Shown: positions 6,483-14,588, counted from the stretch's first letter. The stretch: 14,871 nucleotides of DNA from Actinomycetes bacterium (GCA_023457615.1 JAEWKY010000009.1:1-14871); one strand, 5' to 3'. Notes: a model not told the origin generated them from the letters alone. Program-made: numbers and translations.

Positions 6483-7079
6483 TCAGGACGGCAGCGCCGC
6501 GAGCGCGGCGAGCGCCGAGTCGACGATCGCCGTGGGCTCGCCCGGCTCGGCGAACGCGGGCGACGTGATGACGAGCCAGAACTCGCCCTGGAAGACGGTC
6601 GCGGTGCCCGTCGCCGGGTCGAAGTAGGCCTCGTCGCCGTAGGTCGGCACCATCTCGCTCGTCGCGTAGGCCTCGTCCTTGAGCCTCGTCAGATCGGCCT
6701 CCGCGAGCCGCGCGGCGACCACGTCGATCGTGACGTCGCCCGACTCGCGCATCCAGCGGCAGACGACGCCGCCGTGGTCGATCGCGAACGAGCCCGCGCT
6801 GTCCGGCCCGGGCTCGAAGGGGCCGACGAGCGCGAAGTTCGGGTCGAACGCGTAGATCGCGTCGGGGTCGACGAGGTCGACGCAGGCGAGATCGAGGTCG
6901 CCCTGCACCTCGGTGGCCGGATTCGTCGGCGGCAGCGTCTCGGGCGCCGTGGGGGCGGGCGTCGCGGGGGGCCGCGTCGGCTCGGGCGCCGCGTCGACGC
7001 ATCCCGACACGGCGAGCAGCACGACGGCCGCGAGCGTCGGCAGCGCGAGACGGTGAGCGAGGACGGATGCGGAGGCCAT
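6483..7079 (-). CDS. Small secreted lipoprotein, function unknown
   Basis: A 198-residue protein. Residues 1-26 are a lipoprotein signal peptide with lipobox VSGC; Cys27 is the lipidation site. A Pro/Thr/Ala-rich linker (about 31-56) separates the anchor from a compact domain at 60-198. That domain has C66 and C107 spaced for a disulphide and ends in an Ala-rich helix. I do not recognise the domain. The reading frame stays open upstream of 7079, but the signal peptide places the start at this ATG. The upstream GGGGG run (7080-7084) is a poor ribosome site. It starts 34 nt from argS on the other strand, so their promoters must overlap coding sequence. No clear -10 was found for this gene. Confidence 0.85.
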   Translation of the reverse strand: MASASVLAHRLALPTLAAVVLLAVSGCVDAAPEPTRPPATPAPTAPETLPPTNPATEVQGDLDLACVDLVDPDAIYAFDPNFALVGPFEPGPDSAGSFAIDHGGVVCRWMRESGDVTIDVVAARLAEADLTRLKDEAYATSEMVPTYGDEAYFDPATGTATVFQGEFWLVITSPAFAEPGEPTAIVDSALAALAALPS

Positions 7080-7099
7080 GCCCCCATCATCACCCGGGC

Positions 7100-7105
7100 T
7101 ACGAT
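7100..7105 (+). promoter_or_regulatory. -10 element of argS, leaderless start
   Basis: TACGAT fits TANNNT and ends 8 nt before the GTG of argS, which has no ribosome site. Transcription start at or next to the GTG would make the message leaderless. No -35 element can be seen at the expected distance. Confidence 0.45.
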
Positions 7106-7113
7106 CGACCGTT

Positions 7114-8772
7114 GTGAACCCCGCCGACCTGTCCGCAACACTGCTCGAGCTCGTCCGCTCGGCGGCGGGCGAGCGATCCGGGGAGATCTCGGCGGACGAC
7201 GTCGCGCTCGAGCGTCCGCGCAACCGCGAGCACGGCGACTGGGCGTCGAACGTCGCGATGAGGCTCGGCAAGCGCCTCGGGCTCGACCCGCGGGCGCTCG
7301 CGGCCGACCTCGCGACGGCGCTCGCCGCGGTCGACGGCATCTCGTCGGCCGAGGTGGCCGGCCCGGGCTTCCTCAACATCACCCTCGACGCCGCGGCCGC
7401 GGGTGCGCTCGCGAAGACGATCGTCGAGGCGGGCACCGCCTACGGCACGAACGACGCGCTGGCCGGTCAGACGATCAACCTCGAGTTCGTCTCGGCCAAC
7501 CCGACGGGTCCGCTGCACATCGGCCACACCCGCTGGGCGGCGCTCGGCGACGCGATCGCGCGCGTGCTGAAGGCCTCGGGCGCGACGCTCGTGCGCGAGT
7601 TCTACATCAACGACGCCGGCACCCAGATGGACAACTTCGGCGCCTCCGTGCTCGCGGCGCTGCACGGGCAGTCGACCCCGGAGAACGGGTACGCGGGCGC
7701 CTACATCAGCGACCTCGCGGCGCGCGTGCTCGAGGCCGATCCGGGGATCGTCGACGTGCGCCCCGAGGAGGCGCTGCCGCTCGTGCGCGACCGCGCGTAC
7801 GCGTATCAGCTCGCCGACATCCAGGCGTCGCTCGAGCGCTTCAACGTCACGTTCGACGTCTGGTTCAGCGAGCGCACGCTGCACGCGACCGACGAGGCTG
7901 GCGGCCGGTCGCTCATCGACGACGCCGTGGACCGGCTGCGCGCGCAGGGGCACGTCTACGACGCCGACGACGCGGTCTGGGTGCGCACGACCGACTTCGG
8001 CGACGACAAGGATCGGGTGATCCGCCGCGGCAACGGCGTCTACACCTACTTCGCCGCCGACGCGGCCTACTACCTGAGCAAGGGCGACCGGGGCTTCGCG
8101 CACAAGATCTACCTGCTCGGCGCCGACCACCACGGCTACGTGCACCGGCTCAAGGCGCTCGCCGGGGCCGCGGGCGACGACCCGGAGAAGGACATCGAGG
8201 TGCTCATCGGGCAGCTCGTGAGCATCAACGGCGCGCGGCTGTCCAAGCGCGCGGGCAACATCATCGAGCTCGACGACCTGCAGGCCTGGCTCGGCACCGA
8301 CGCGCTGCGCTACTCGCTCGAGCGCTCTCCCGCCGACTCGCCGCTCACGCTCGACCCGGAGATCCTGCGCAGGCGCACGAACGACAACCCGGTCTTCTAC
8401 GTGCAGTACGCCCACGCGCGCACCCGGGCCGTCGGCCGCAACGCGGCCGAGGCGGGCGTGTCCCGCGCGGACGGCTTCGACGCGGGCCTGCTCGAGCACG
8501 AGACCGAGAGCGTGCTGCTCGCCGCGCTCGCCGACTTCCCGCGCGTCGTGCGCCAGTCGGCCGAGCTGCGCGAGCCGCACCGGGTCGCGCGCTACCTCGA
8601 GGAGCTCGCGGGCTCGTACCACCGCTGGTACGACGCGTGCCGCGTGCTGCCGTTCGGCGAGGAGGAGGTCGGCGACCTCCACCGCACGCGGCTGTGGCTC
8701 AACGACGCGACCGGCCAGGTGCTGCGCAACGGACTCGACCTGCTGGGCGTGAGCGCCCCGGAACGGATGTGA
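7114..8772 (+). CDS. argS: Arginyl-tRNA synthetase
   Basis: Cytosolic class I synthetase charging tRNA-Arg with arginine using ATP. The 552-residue length matches actinobacterial ArgS. An N-terminal additional domain covers about 1-95, with 'NREHGDWASNVAMRLG' at 37-52. The catalytic Rossmann core carries the HIGH motif in 'NPTGPLHIGHTR' (H135-H138). The KMSKS equivalent is 'LSKRAGN' near residue 376. The C-terminal DALR anticodon-binding domain begins around 'DNPVFYVQYAHAR'. The start is GTG 7114, because upstream in-frame residues are unconserved and a -10 lies just before. The stop is separated by one base from the DUF2993-like gene, and the lysine/threonine genes follow. A tRNA-Arg gene lies 1.5 kb upstream on the opposite strand. 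Confidence 0.98.
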   Translation: MNPADLSATLLELVRSAAGERSGEISADDVALERPRNREHGDWASNVAMRLGKRLGLDPRALAADLATALAAVDGISSAEVAGPGFLNITLDAAAAGALAKTIVEAGTAYGTNDALAGQTINLEFVSANPTGPLHIGHTRWAALGDAIARVLKASGATLVREFYINDAGTQMDNFGASVLAALHGQSTPENGYAGAYISDLAARVLEADPGIVDVRPEEALPLVRDRAYAYQLADIQASLERFNVTFDVWFSERTLHATDEAGGRSLIDDAVDRLRAQGHVYDADDAVWVRTTDFGDDKDRVIRRGNGVYTYFAADAAYYLSKGDRGFAHKIYLLGADHHGYVHRLKALAGAAGDDPEKDIEVLIGQLVSINGARLSKRAGNIIELDDLQAWLGTDALRYSLERSPADSPLTLDPEILRRRTNDNPVFYVQYAHARTRAVGRNAAEAGVSRADGFDAGLLEHETESVLLAALADFPRVVRQSAELREPHRVARYLEELAGSYHRWYDACRVLPFGEEEVGDLHRTRLWLNDATGQVLRNGLDLLGVSAPERM

Positions 8773-8773
8773 C

Positions 8774-9619
8774 ATGAGCACCGAGATCGTCGCCGTGACC
8801 CCGGAGGCCCCCGAGCCGACCCCGGCCGCCGAGGAGACCGCGCCGCCGAAGAAGAGGCGCCGAGGCTGGCTCATCGCCCTCGTCCTCGTGGGCGTGCTCG
8901 TCGTGCTCGGCGTCGTCGGCTTCGTCGTCGGCGAGGCGTTCGCCCAGCAGTACGCGCGCGACTACGTGCGCGAGCGGATCGTCGAGGTGCTGCAGCTCCC
9001 CGACGACGCCCGGGTCGACGTCGACCTCGGGGACGGGTCGATCATCCTGCAGGCGCTCGCCGGCCGCGTCGACACGGTCGACGTGCACGTGCCCGAGGGC
9101 ACCTTCGGCGAGCTCCGGGGGAGCGTGCGTCTGCACGCGGAGGGCGTCCCGCTCGAGGACGCCGCGCCCGTCGAGGCCCTCGGGGTCGACTTCGCGGTCG
9201 GCGCGGACGGCCTCGCGGCGCTCACCCAGGGTGACGACCCGGAGGCCGCGCCGACCGTCGAGCTCGTCGACGGCGAGGTCGCGTTCAGCTCCGAGTTCGA
9301 GCTCTTCGGCGCCACGCTTCCGTGGGGCCTCTCGCTCGAGCCGTCCGCCGCGGAGGGCGAGCTCGTCCTGTCGCCGACGCGGCTGACGATCGGCGACCAG
9401 GTCTTCGAGTCCGGCGTCGACGACGGCTCCTTCCTCGGCCAGATCGCCGCCGTGCTCCTGCAGCCGCAGACGCTGTGCGTCGCCGCGCAGGTGCCCCAGG
9501 CGCTCGTGCTCGCCGACGCGGCCGTCGAGGGGTCGGAGCTCGTGCTCTCGTTCTCCGGCGACGGGGCGGCTCTCGGCGGGGCGGAGTTCCGCGAGCTCGG
9601 CACCTGCCCGGCGGGGTAG
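8774..9619 (+). CDS. LmeA-like (DUF2993) membrane-anchored lipid-binding protein
   Basis: A 281-residue protein. A Pro/Glu/Ala-rich cytoplasmic N-terminus (1-25) and the basic stretch KKRRRG precede one hydrophobic helix (about 32-54). The rest would be outside the membrane. Residues about 58-278 match the DUF2993/LmeA pattern: an amphipathic start 'YARDYVRERIVEVLQLPD', 'GDGSIILQALAGRVDTVDVH', repeated beta strands, and 'QTLCVAAQVPQALVLADAAV' near the end. LmeA-type proteins in actinobacteria bind phospholipids and affect mannan/lipomannan assembly (family knowledge). A role here is inferred only. The ATG is 1 nt after the argS stop, with a weak ribosome site (CGGA), so translational coupling is likely. 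It interrupts an argS-lysA neighbourhood that is contiguous in mycobacteria. Confidence 0.82.
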   Translation: MSTEIVAVTPEAPEPTPAAEETAPPKKRRRGWLIALVLVGVLVVLGVVGFVVGEAFAQQYARDYVRERIVEVLQLPDDARVDVDLGDGSIILQALAGRVDTVDVHVPEGTFGELRGSVRLHAEGVPLEDAAPVEALGVDFAVGADGLAALTQGDDPEAAPTVELVDGEVAFSSEFELFGATLPWGLSLEPSAAEGELVLSPTRLTIGDQVFESGVDDGSFLGQIAAVLLQPQTLCVAAQVPQALVLADAAVEGSELVLSFSGDGAALGGAEFRELGTCPAG

Positions 9620-9645
9620 CGGTCGGCGGCAGGCGGCGCGCCGGA

Positions 9646-9651
9646 TAGGAT
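9646..9651 (+). promoter_or_regulatory. Possible -10 of lysA
   Basis: TAGGAT fits TANNNT and lies in the 104-nt gap before lysA. Transcription would start near 9658, giving a leader of about 66 nt with a hairpin. No convincing -35 is seen. lysA may also be read through from argS. Confidence 0.35.
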
Positions 9652-9687
9652 GGTGCGGGCTTCAGGGACCAATCCGGGTTCGCTCGC

Positions 9688-9717
9688 CTCACATCCGATC
9701 CCGTCTTCTCATGTGAG
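9688..9717 (+). promoter_or_regulatory. Leader hairpin and AUG-stop pair just before lysA
   Basis: CTCACAT (9688-9694) pairs perfectly with ATGTGAG (9711-9717) around a 16-nt loop, with two further GC pairs possible across a bulge. The 3' arm contains ATGTGA (9711-9716), a start codon followed directly by a stop. The lysA GTG is only 6 nt further and has no visible ribosome site. No lysine riboswitch fold or lysine-rich leader peptide is present. Confidence 0.4.
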
Positions 9718-9723
9718 CGTCCT

Positions 9724-11112
9724 GTGACCGCCTCTCCTCTCGCACCCGGCCGGCTGGCCCATCCGGACGACGCGAACGACCTCGTCGCGAGCGTCTGGCC
9801 GTCGTCGGCGGCCCGCGCGGACGACGGCGGCGTGACGATCGGGGGCGCCGCGCTGCCGGCGCTCGCCGCGGAGTTCGGCACCCCGCTGTTCGTCGTCGAC
9901 GAGGCCGACGTGCGGGCGCGCGCGGCCGCCGTGCGCGCGGCGTTCGCCGCGGCCTTCGCGCCGCTTCGCGCCGACGTGCACGTCTACTACGCGGGCAAGG
10001 CCTTCCTCTGCACGACCGTCGCGCGCTGGGTCGTCGAGGAGGGCCTGCGCATCGACGTCGCGAGCGAGGGGGAGCTCGCGGTCGCCCTCGCGGCGGGCGT
10101 CGACCCCGCGCTCCTCGGGCACCACGGCAACAACAAGAGCCTCGCCGAGATCGACCGGTCGGTCGGAGTCGGCGTGGGCGCGATCGTTCTCGACAGCGTC
10201 GTCGAGATCGACCGTGTCGCGCGGGCCGCGGAACGTCACGGGCGCGTCCAGCCCGTGCGGCTGCGCATCAACAGCGGCGTGCACGCCTCGACCCACGAGT
10301 ACCTCGCGACCGCGCGCGAGGACCAGAAGTTCGGCATCCCCCTCGCCGACGCGCCCGCGGCGGTGGCCGCGATCCGGTCGCACGCGTCGCTGCGCTTCCT
10401 CGGGTTGCACTCGCACATCGGCTCGCAGATCTTCGAGTCCGCGGGCTTCGCCGAGGCGGCACGGCGGCTGCTCGCGGTGCACGCCGAGCTGCGGGCCGGG
10501 GGAGAGGTGCCCGAGCTCAACCTCGGCGGCGGCTTCGGCATCGCCTACACGCGCGCCGACGAGGTGACCCCGATCTCCCGCATCGCGGCCGACTTCGCGC
10601 GCGTGATCGGCGACGAGTGCGCCGCGCTCGGCATCCCGGTGCCCGCCGTCGCGATCGAGCCGGGGCGCATCGTCGTGGGCCCGTCGACGGTGACCCTCTA
10701 CGAGGTCGGCACGATCAAGGACGTGCTCGTCGAGGGCGAGCACGTGCGCAAGTACGTCTCCGTCGACGGCGGGATGAGCGACAACGTGCGCCCGTCGCTC
10801 TACGGCGCCGACTACACCGTGCGCCTCGCCAACCGCGCCTCCGCGGCCGACCCGGCCCTCGTGCGGGTCGCCGGCAAGCACTGCGAGTCGGGCGACATCG
10901 TCGTGCACGCCGACTACCTGCCGGGCGACGTCGCGCCGGGCGACCTCGTCGCCGTGCCCGCGACCGGGGCGTACTGCTGGTCGCTCGCGAGCAACTACAA
11001 CTACCTGGGCCGCCCCGCCGTCGTGGCGGTCAGGGACGGAGCGGCGCGCGTGATCGTGCGCCGCGAGACGGAAGACGACCTCCTTCGACGGGATGCCGGA
11101 GTGAACCCATGA
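9724..11112 (+). CDS. lysA: Diaminopimelate decarboxylase
   Basis: PLP enzyme of fold type III that decarboxylates meso-diaminopimelate to L-lysine, the last lysine step, in the cytosol. It has 462 residues, normal for actinobacteria. The PLP lysine is K92 in 'VYYAGKAFLC'. 'HSHIGSQ' (229-235) and 'LNLGGGFGIAY' (266-275) bind the cofactor phosphate, 'EPGRIVVG' follows, and C387 in 'KHCESGD' is the active-site cysteine of the family. The N-terminal stretch before 'GTPLFVVDE' contains the actinobacterial 'VWP...R' pattern, which supports the GTP-rich region's GTG start at 9724. No Shine-Dalgarno sequence precedes it. Its stop overlaps the hom start by 4 bp (ATGA), so the two are translationally coupled. 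Confidence 0.97.
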   Translation: MTASPLAPGRLAHPDDANDLVASVWPSSAARADDGGVTIGGAALPALAAEFGTPLFVVDEADVRARAAAVRAAFAAAFAPLRADVHVYYAGKAFLCTTVARWVVEEGLRIDVASEGELAVALAAGVDPALLGHHGNNKSLAEIDRSVGVGVGAIVLDSVVEIDRVARAAERHGRVQPVRLRINSGVHASTHEYLATAREDQKFGIPLADAPAAVAAIRSHASLRFLGLHSHIGSQIFESAGFAEAARRLLAVHAELRAGGEVPELNLGGGFGIAYTRADEVTPISRIAADFARVIGDECAALGIPVPAVAIEPGRIVVGPSTVTLYEVGTIKDVLVEGEHVRKYVSVDGGMSDNVRPSLYGADYTVRLANRASAADPALVRVAGKHCESGDIVVHADYLPGDVAPGDLVAVPATGAYCWSLASNYNYLGRPAVVAVRDGAARVIVRRETEDDLLRRDAGVNP

Positions 11113-12422
11113 TCGAATACCGCAACCTCCGCATCGCGCTGCTCGGCGCGGGCTCGGTCGGCGCCCAGGTGGCGTCGCTCCTGCTCGAGCACGGCGAGGA
11201 GCTCTCCGAGCGCGTCGGCGCGGGCCTCGAGCTCGTCGGCGTCGCCGTGCGCGACCTCGACGCCCCGCGCAGCGCCGACATCCCGGCCGAGCTGCTCACG
11301 ACCGACGCGCGCTCGCTCATCCTCGGCGCCGACATCGTCGTCGAGCTCATGGGCGGTCTCGAGCCGGCCCGCGAGTATCTCGAGCTCGCCCTCAGCTCGG
11401 GCGCGGATGTCGTCACGGCCAACAAGGCGCTGCTCGCGACCCACGGCCCCGAGCTCTTCGAGATCGCCGAGCAGGTCGGCGCCCAGCTCTACTACGAGGC
11501 CGCGGTCGGCGGGGCGATCCCGATCATCCGCCCGCTGCGCGACAGCCTCGCGGGCGACCGCGTGCGCCGCATCCTCGGCATCGTCAACGGCACGACGAAC
11601 TACATCCTCGACCGCATGGACCGCGAGGGCGCCGAGCTCGCCGACGTGCTCGCCGACGCGCAGGAGCTCGGCTACGCCGAGGCCGACCCGACCGCCGACG
11701 TCGAGGGCTTCGACGCGGCGCAGAAGGCCGCCATCCTCGCGAGCCTCGCCTTCCACACGACCGTGCCGCTCGAGGCCGTGCACCGCGAGGGCATCATGAC
11801 CGTCACGGCCACGGACGTCGCGGCCGCCCGCGCGGCGGGCTTCGTCGTCAAGCTCCTCGCGGTGTGCGAGCGCGTCGTCGATCCCGCGACCGGCGCCGAG
11901 GGCGTGAGCGCGCGCGTGCACCCCGCGCTCGTGCCGCACGACCACCCGCTCGCGGCCGTGCACGGCGCGAACAACGCGGTGTTCCTCGAGGCCGAGGCCG
12001 CCGGCAGTCTCATGTTCTACGGCGCGGGGGCGGGCGGCCTGCAGACCGCCTCGGCCGTGCTCGGCGACGTCGTCTCGGCCGCGCGCCGGCACGTCATCGG
12101 CGGGCCGGGCGTCGCGGAGTCGACGCACGCCGACCTGCCCGTGCTCCCGATCTCGACCGTGCGCACGCGCTACCGCATCGCGCTCGAGGTGCTCGACCAG
12201 CCGGGGGTGCTCGCGACGATCGCGACCCTCTTCGCGCAGGCCGGCGTCTCGGTGGAGGCCGTCCAGCAGGACGCGCGTCCGGATGCCGCCGGCGCCACCG
12301 CTACCCTGGTGATCGGCACCCACGAGGCGACGGAGCAGGCGCTGGCCGCGACCGTCGCCGCCCTCGCCGCGACCGATGTCGTCGCCGCGGTGTCGAGCGT
12401 CTTGAGAGTAGAAGGACTGTGA
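11109..12422 (+). CDS. hom: Homoserine dehydrogenase with C-terminal ACT domain
   Basis: Converts L-aspartate-4-semialdehyde to homoserine with NAD(P)H, the branch point towards threonine and methionine. It has 437 residues. The dinucleotide-binding site is 'LLGAGSVGAQ' (11-20). 'VVTANKALLA' includes K106. The catalytic region has 'VNGTTNYIL' (159-167) and 'GYAEADPTADVEG' (about 188-200). An ACT domain fills about 355-437 ('YRIALEVLDQPGVLATIATL'), the usual site of threonine feedback inhibition. It is a monofunctional enzyme, not fused to aspartate kinase. The ATG at 11109 overlaps the lysA stop by 4 bp. thrC starts 2 nt after its stop. Confidence 0.98.
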   Translation: MIEYRNLRIALLGAGSVGAQVASLLLEHGEELSERVGAGLELVGVAVRDLDAPRSADIPAELLTTDARSLILGADIVVELMGGLEPAREYLELALSSGADVVTANKALLATHGPELFEIAEQVGAQLYYEAAVGGAIPIIRPLRDSLAGDRVRRILGIVNGTTNYILDRMDREGAELADVLADAQELGYAEADPTADVEGFDAAQKAAILASLAFHTTVPLEAVHREGIMTVTATDVAAARAAGFVVKLLAVCERVVDPATGAEGVSARVHPALVPHDHPLAAVHGANNAVFLEAEAAGSLMFYGAGAGGLQTASAVLGDVVSAARRHVIGGPGVAESTHADLPVLPISTVRTRYRIALEVLDQPGVLATIATLFAQAGVSVEAVQQDARPDAAGATATLVIGTHEATEQALAATVAALAATDVVAAVSSVLRVEGL

Positions 12423-12424
12423 GC

Positions 12425-13507
12425 ATGGCCCACCTCTGGCGGGGAGTTCTGAACGAGTACCGCGACCGTCTCGACGTCACGGACGCGACGCCGATCGTCA
12501 CGCTCGGCGAGGGCGGCACGCCGCTCATCCCGGCCCCGGCCCTCTCCGACCGCACGGGCGCGAAGGTGTACGTCAAGTACGAGGGGATGAACCCGACCGG
12601 CTCGTTCAAGGACCGCGGCATGACGATGGCCGTCTCGAAGGCCAAGGAGCACGGGGCGAAGGCCGTCATCTGCGCCTCGACGGGCAACACCTCGGCGTCG
12701 GCGGCCGCCTACGCGACCTACGCCGGGCTCACGGCGGCGGTGCTCGTGCCCGACGGCAAGATCGCGATGGGCAAGCTCGCCCAGGCGATCGCCCACGGGG
12801 CGCAGCTCCTGCAGGTCGACGGCAACTTCGACGACTGCCTCGACATCGCGCGCGACCTCGCCGCCGGCTATCCCGTGCACCTGGTCAACTCGGTCAACAA
12901 CGACCGCATCGAGGGGCAGAAGACCGGGGCCTTCGAGGTCGTCGACGTGCTCGGCGACGCGCCCGACTTCCACTTCATCCCCGTGGGCAACGCGGGCAAC
13001 TACACGGCGTACACCCGCGGCTACTCCGAGTACCTCGTGTCGGGGCTCGCGACGCGGCTCCCGCGCATGTTCGGCTTCCAGGCCGCGGGCTCGGCGCCGC
13101 TCGTGCGCGGCGAGGTCGTGAAGGACCCCGAGACGATCGCGAGCGCGATCCGCATCGGCAACCCGGCGTCGTGGGAGCTCGCCCTCGCCGCCCGCGAGCT
13201 CACCGACGGCTACTTCGGCGCGATCGACGACGACGTGATCCTCGACGCGCACCGCATCCTCTCCCGCGACGTCGGCGTGTTCGTCGAGCCCGCGTCGGCG
13301 ATCAGCGTCGCGGGCCTGCTCGAGCAGGCCGAGAAGGGCGTCGTGGGCAAGGGCGCCACGGTCGTGCTCACGGTCACCGGCCACGGCCTGAAGGATCCGC
13401 ACTGGGCGCTCAAGACGGCCGACGGCGGCGAGGTCGAGCCGACGAAGGTCGCCGTCGACGTCGCCGAGGTCGCGAGCGTGCTCGGGCTGCGGAAGAGCGG
13501 CTCGTGA
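12425..13507 (+). CDS. thrC: Threonine synthase
   Basis: PLP enzyme converting O-phosphohomoserine to L-threonine and phosphate. The 360-residue length equals the short actinobacterial class. It opens with 'WRGVLNEYRDRLDVTD' and 'TLGEGGTPL'. The PLP lysine is K62 in 'NPTGSFKDRG'. 'ASTGNTSASAAAYA' follows, then 'PVGNAGNYTAYTRGY' as the phosphate/cofactor loop, and 'TVTGHGLKDP' near the end. The ATG at 12425 is preferred to GTG 12419, because GAAGGA (12411-12416) lies 8 nt before the ATG but only 2 nt before the GTG. The stop overlaps the thrB start by 4 bp (GTGA). Gene order hom-thrC-thrB is the mycobacterial one. Confidence 0.98.
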   Translation: MAHLWRGVLNEYRDRLDVTDATPIVTLGEGGTPLIPAPALSDRTGAKVYVKYEGMNPTGSFKDRGMTMAVSKAKEHGAKAVICASTGNTSASAAAYATYAGLTAAVLVPDGKIAMGKLAQAIAHGAQLLQVDGNFDDCLDIARDLAAGYPVHLVNSVNNDRIEGQKTGAFEVVDVLGDAPDFHFIPVGNAGNYTAYTRGYSEYLVSGLATRLPRMFGFQAAGSAPLVRGEVVKDPETIASAIRIGNPASWELALAARELTDGYFGAIDDDVILDAHRILSRDVGVFVEPASAISVAGLLEQAEKGVVGKGATVVLTVTGHGLKDPHWALKTADGGEVEPTKVAVDVAEVASVLGLRKSGS

Positions 13508-14454
13508 CCTCCGTCGTCCCGCTCGGCCGCACCGTCACGGTGAAGGTCCCCGCGACGACCGCCAATCTCGGGCCCGGCTTCGACACCCTCGGGCTCGCGC
13601 TCTCGGTCTACGACGAGCTGGACTTCACCGCGCGCGCGGAGCCCGGCGCGACGATCCGGGTCGAAGGCGTCGGCGCCGACGGGGGAGTGCCGACCGACGA
13701 GTCGAGCCTCGTCATCACGGCCGTGCGGCACACCTTCGAGAAGTACGGGCACGAGATGCCCGGCCTCGACGTCGTCGCGCGCAACGGCATCCCGCACGGG
13801 CGCGGCATGGGCAGCTCGGGCGCCGCGATCGTCGCGGGCGTCATGGCCGCGAAGGGGCTGCTCGAGGGGATCGTCGAGATGGATGCCGACGGCCTCCTCG
13901 CCCGTGCGACCGAGCTCGAGGGGCATCCCGACAACGTCGCGCCCGCGCTCTTCGGCGGCCTCACGATCGCCTGGGTGACCCCGGAGGGGCCGCGGCACAA
14001 GAAGCTCCTCGTGCACCGCGGCGTCTCGCCGTTCGTCGCCGTGCCGCGCGAGTCGGTGATGTCGACGGCCCTCGCCCGCAGCCTCCAGCCCGAGTCGGTG
14101 CCGCACGAGGACGCGATCTTCAACGTCTCGCGCTCGGCTCTCCTCATCGCGGCGCTCCTGCAGAGCCCCGAGCTGCTGCTCGCGGCGACCGAGGACAAGC
14201 TGCACCAGAGCTACCGCGCGAGCGCGATGCCCGAGACGGATGCCCTCATCCGGATGCTGCGCGAGCACGGTCTCGCCGCGGTCGTCTCCGGGGCGGGGCC
14301 GTCGATCCTCGTGCTCGGCAGCGACCCGGCTCAGCGCCTGCGTGCCCAGGAGCTCATCGAGGAGCACGCCGCGAGCGCGTGGGACTGCCTGCTGCTCGCG
14401 GTGGATTTCAAGGGTGCTACAGTGGTCTCGCACTCCTCAGAGGCAGCGGCCTAG
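13504..14454 (+). CDS. thrB: Homoserine kinase
   Basis: GHMP-family kinase that phosphorylates homoserine with ATP, giving the substrate of ThrC. It has 316 residues. The N-terminal substrate motif is 'VPATTANLGPGFDTLG' (15-30). The GHMP ATP loop is 'PHGRGMGSSGAA' (97-108). Motif 3 is 'SGAGPSILVLG' near 262. The GTG start at 13504 overlaps the thrC stop by 4 bp and lacks its own good ribosome site, pointing to coupled translation. It is the last biosynthetic gene of the cluster. The extended -10 of rho lies inside its last twelve codons. Confidence 0.98.
   Translation: MTSVVPLGRTVTVKVPATTANLGPGFDTLGLALSVYDELDFTARAEPGATIRVEGVGADGGVPTDESSLVITAVRHTFEKYGHEMPGLDVVARNGIPHGRGMGSSGAAIVAGVMAAKGLLEGIVEMDADGLLARATELEGHPDNVAPALFGGLTIAWVTPEGPRHKKLLVHRGVSPFVAVPRESVMSTALARSLQPESVPHEDAIFNVSRSALLIAALLQSPELLLAATEDKLHQSYRASAMPETDALIRMLREHGLAAVVSGAGPSILVLGSDPAQRLRAQELIEEHAASAWDCLLLAVDFKGATVVSHSSEAAA
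14415..14423 (+). promoter_or_regulatory. Extended -10 promoter of rho inside thrB
   Basis: TGC followed by TACAGT (14418-14423) fits TGNTANNNT, an extended -10 that needs little -35 contact. Transcription from about 14430 would give rho a leader of roughly 159 nt. There is no terminator after thrB, so rho may also be read through from the threonine operon. Confidence 0.5.
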
Positions 14455-14588
14455 CCCCCTCAGTCGAGTGATCCCCATCAGGTTCTGACACCCTCCTCTC
14501 GCCTGTCCGCAGCCGCGGATCGTCGTGGAGAACCCGCAGAGCCGTTCCCCGGGAAGTTCTGTGCCCGGGCCGAAAGGAACCGCCACCC
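14455..14588 (+). promoter_or_regulatory. rho leader with rut-like stretch and ribosome-site hairpin
   Basis: Between thrB and rho lie 134 nt of leader. Positions about 14471-14510 are C-rich and poor in G, with many YC dinucleotides, resembling a Rho utilisation site. Further on, GTTC (14544-14547) can pair with GAAC (14577-14580), and CCCGGG (14548-14553) with CCCGGG (14564-14569) around a 10-nt loop. This places the ribosome site AAAGGA (14573-14578) partly in the stem. A six-residue frame (GTG 14468 to TGA 14488, VIPIRF) has no clear ribosome site. Confidence 0.45.

Noticed and set aside
6774..8777. Long plus-strand frame overlapping argS, and a 591-codon minus frame at 7099-8874
   Set aside because: Both are shadows of argS, which has full catalytic motifs; their products are Arg/Ala-rich with no domain.
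9620..9723. Lysine riboswitch or lysine attenuator before lysA
   Set aside because: The gap is too short for the riboswitch, and there is no run of lysine codons or terminator with U tail.
9709..14433. Several 400-codon minus-strand frames opposite lysA, hom, thrC and thrB
   Set aside because: Each mirrors a real biosynthetic gene and has a charged, motif-free composition caused by GC-biased third positions.
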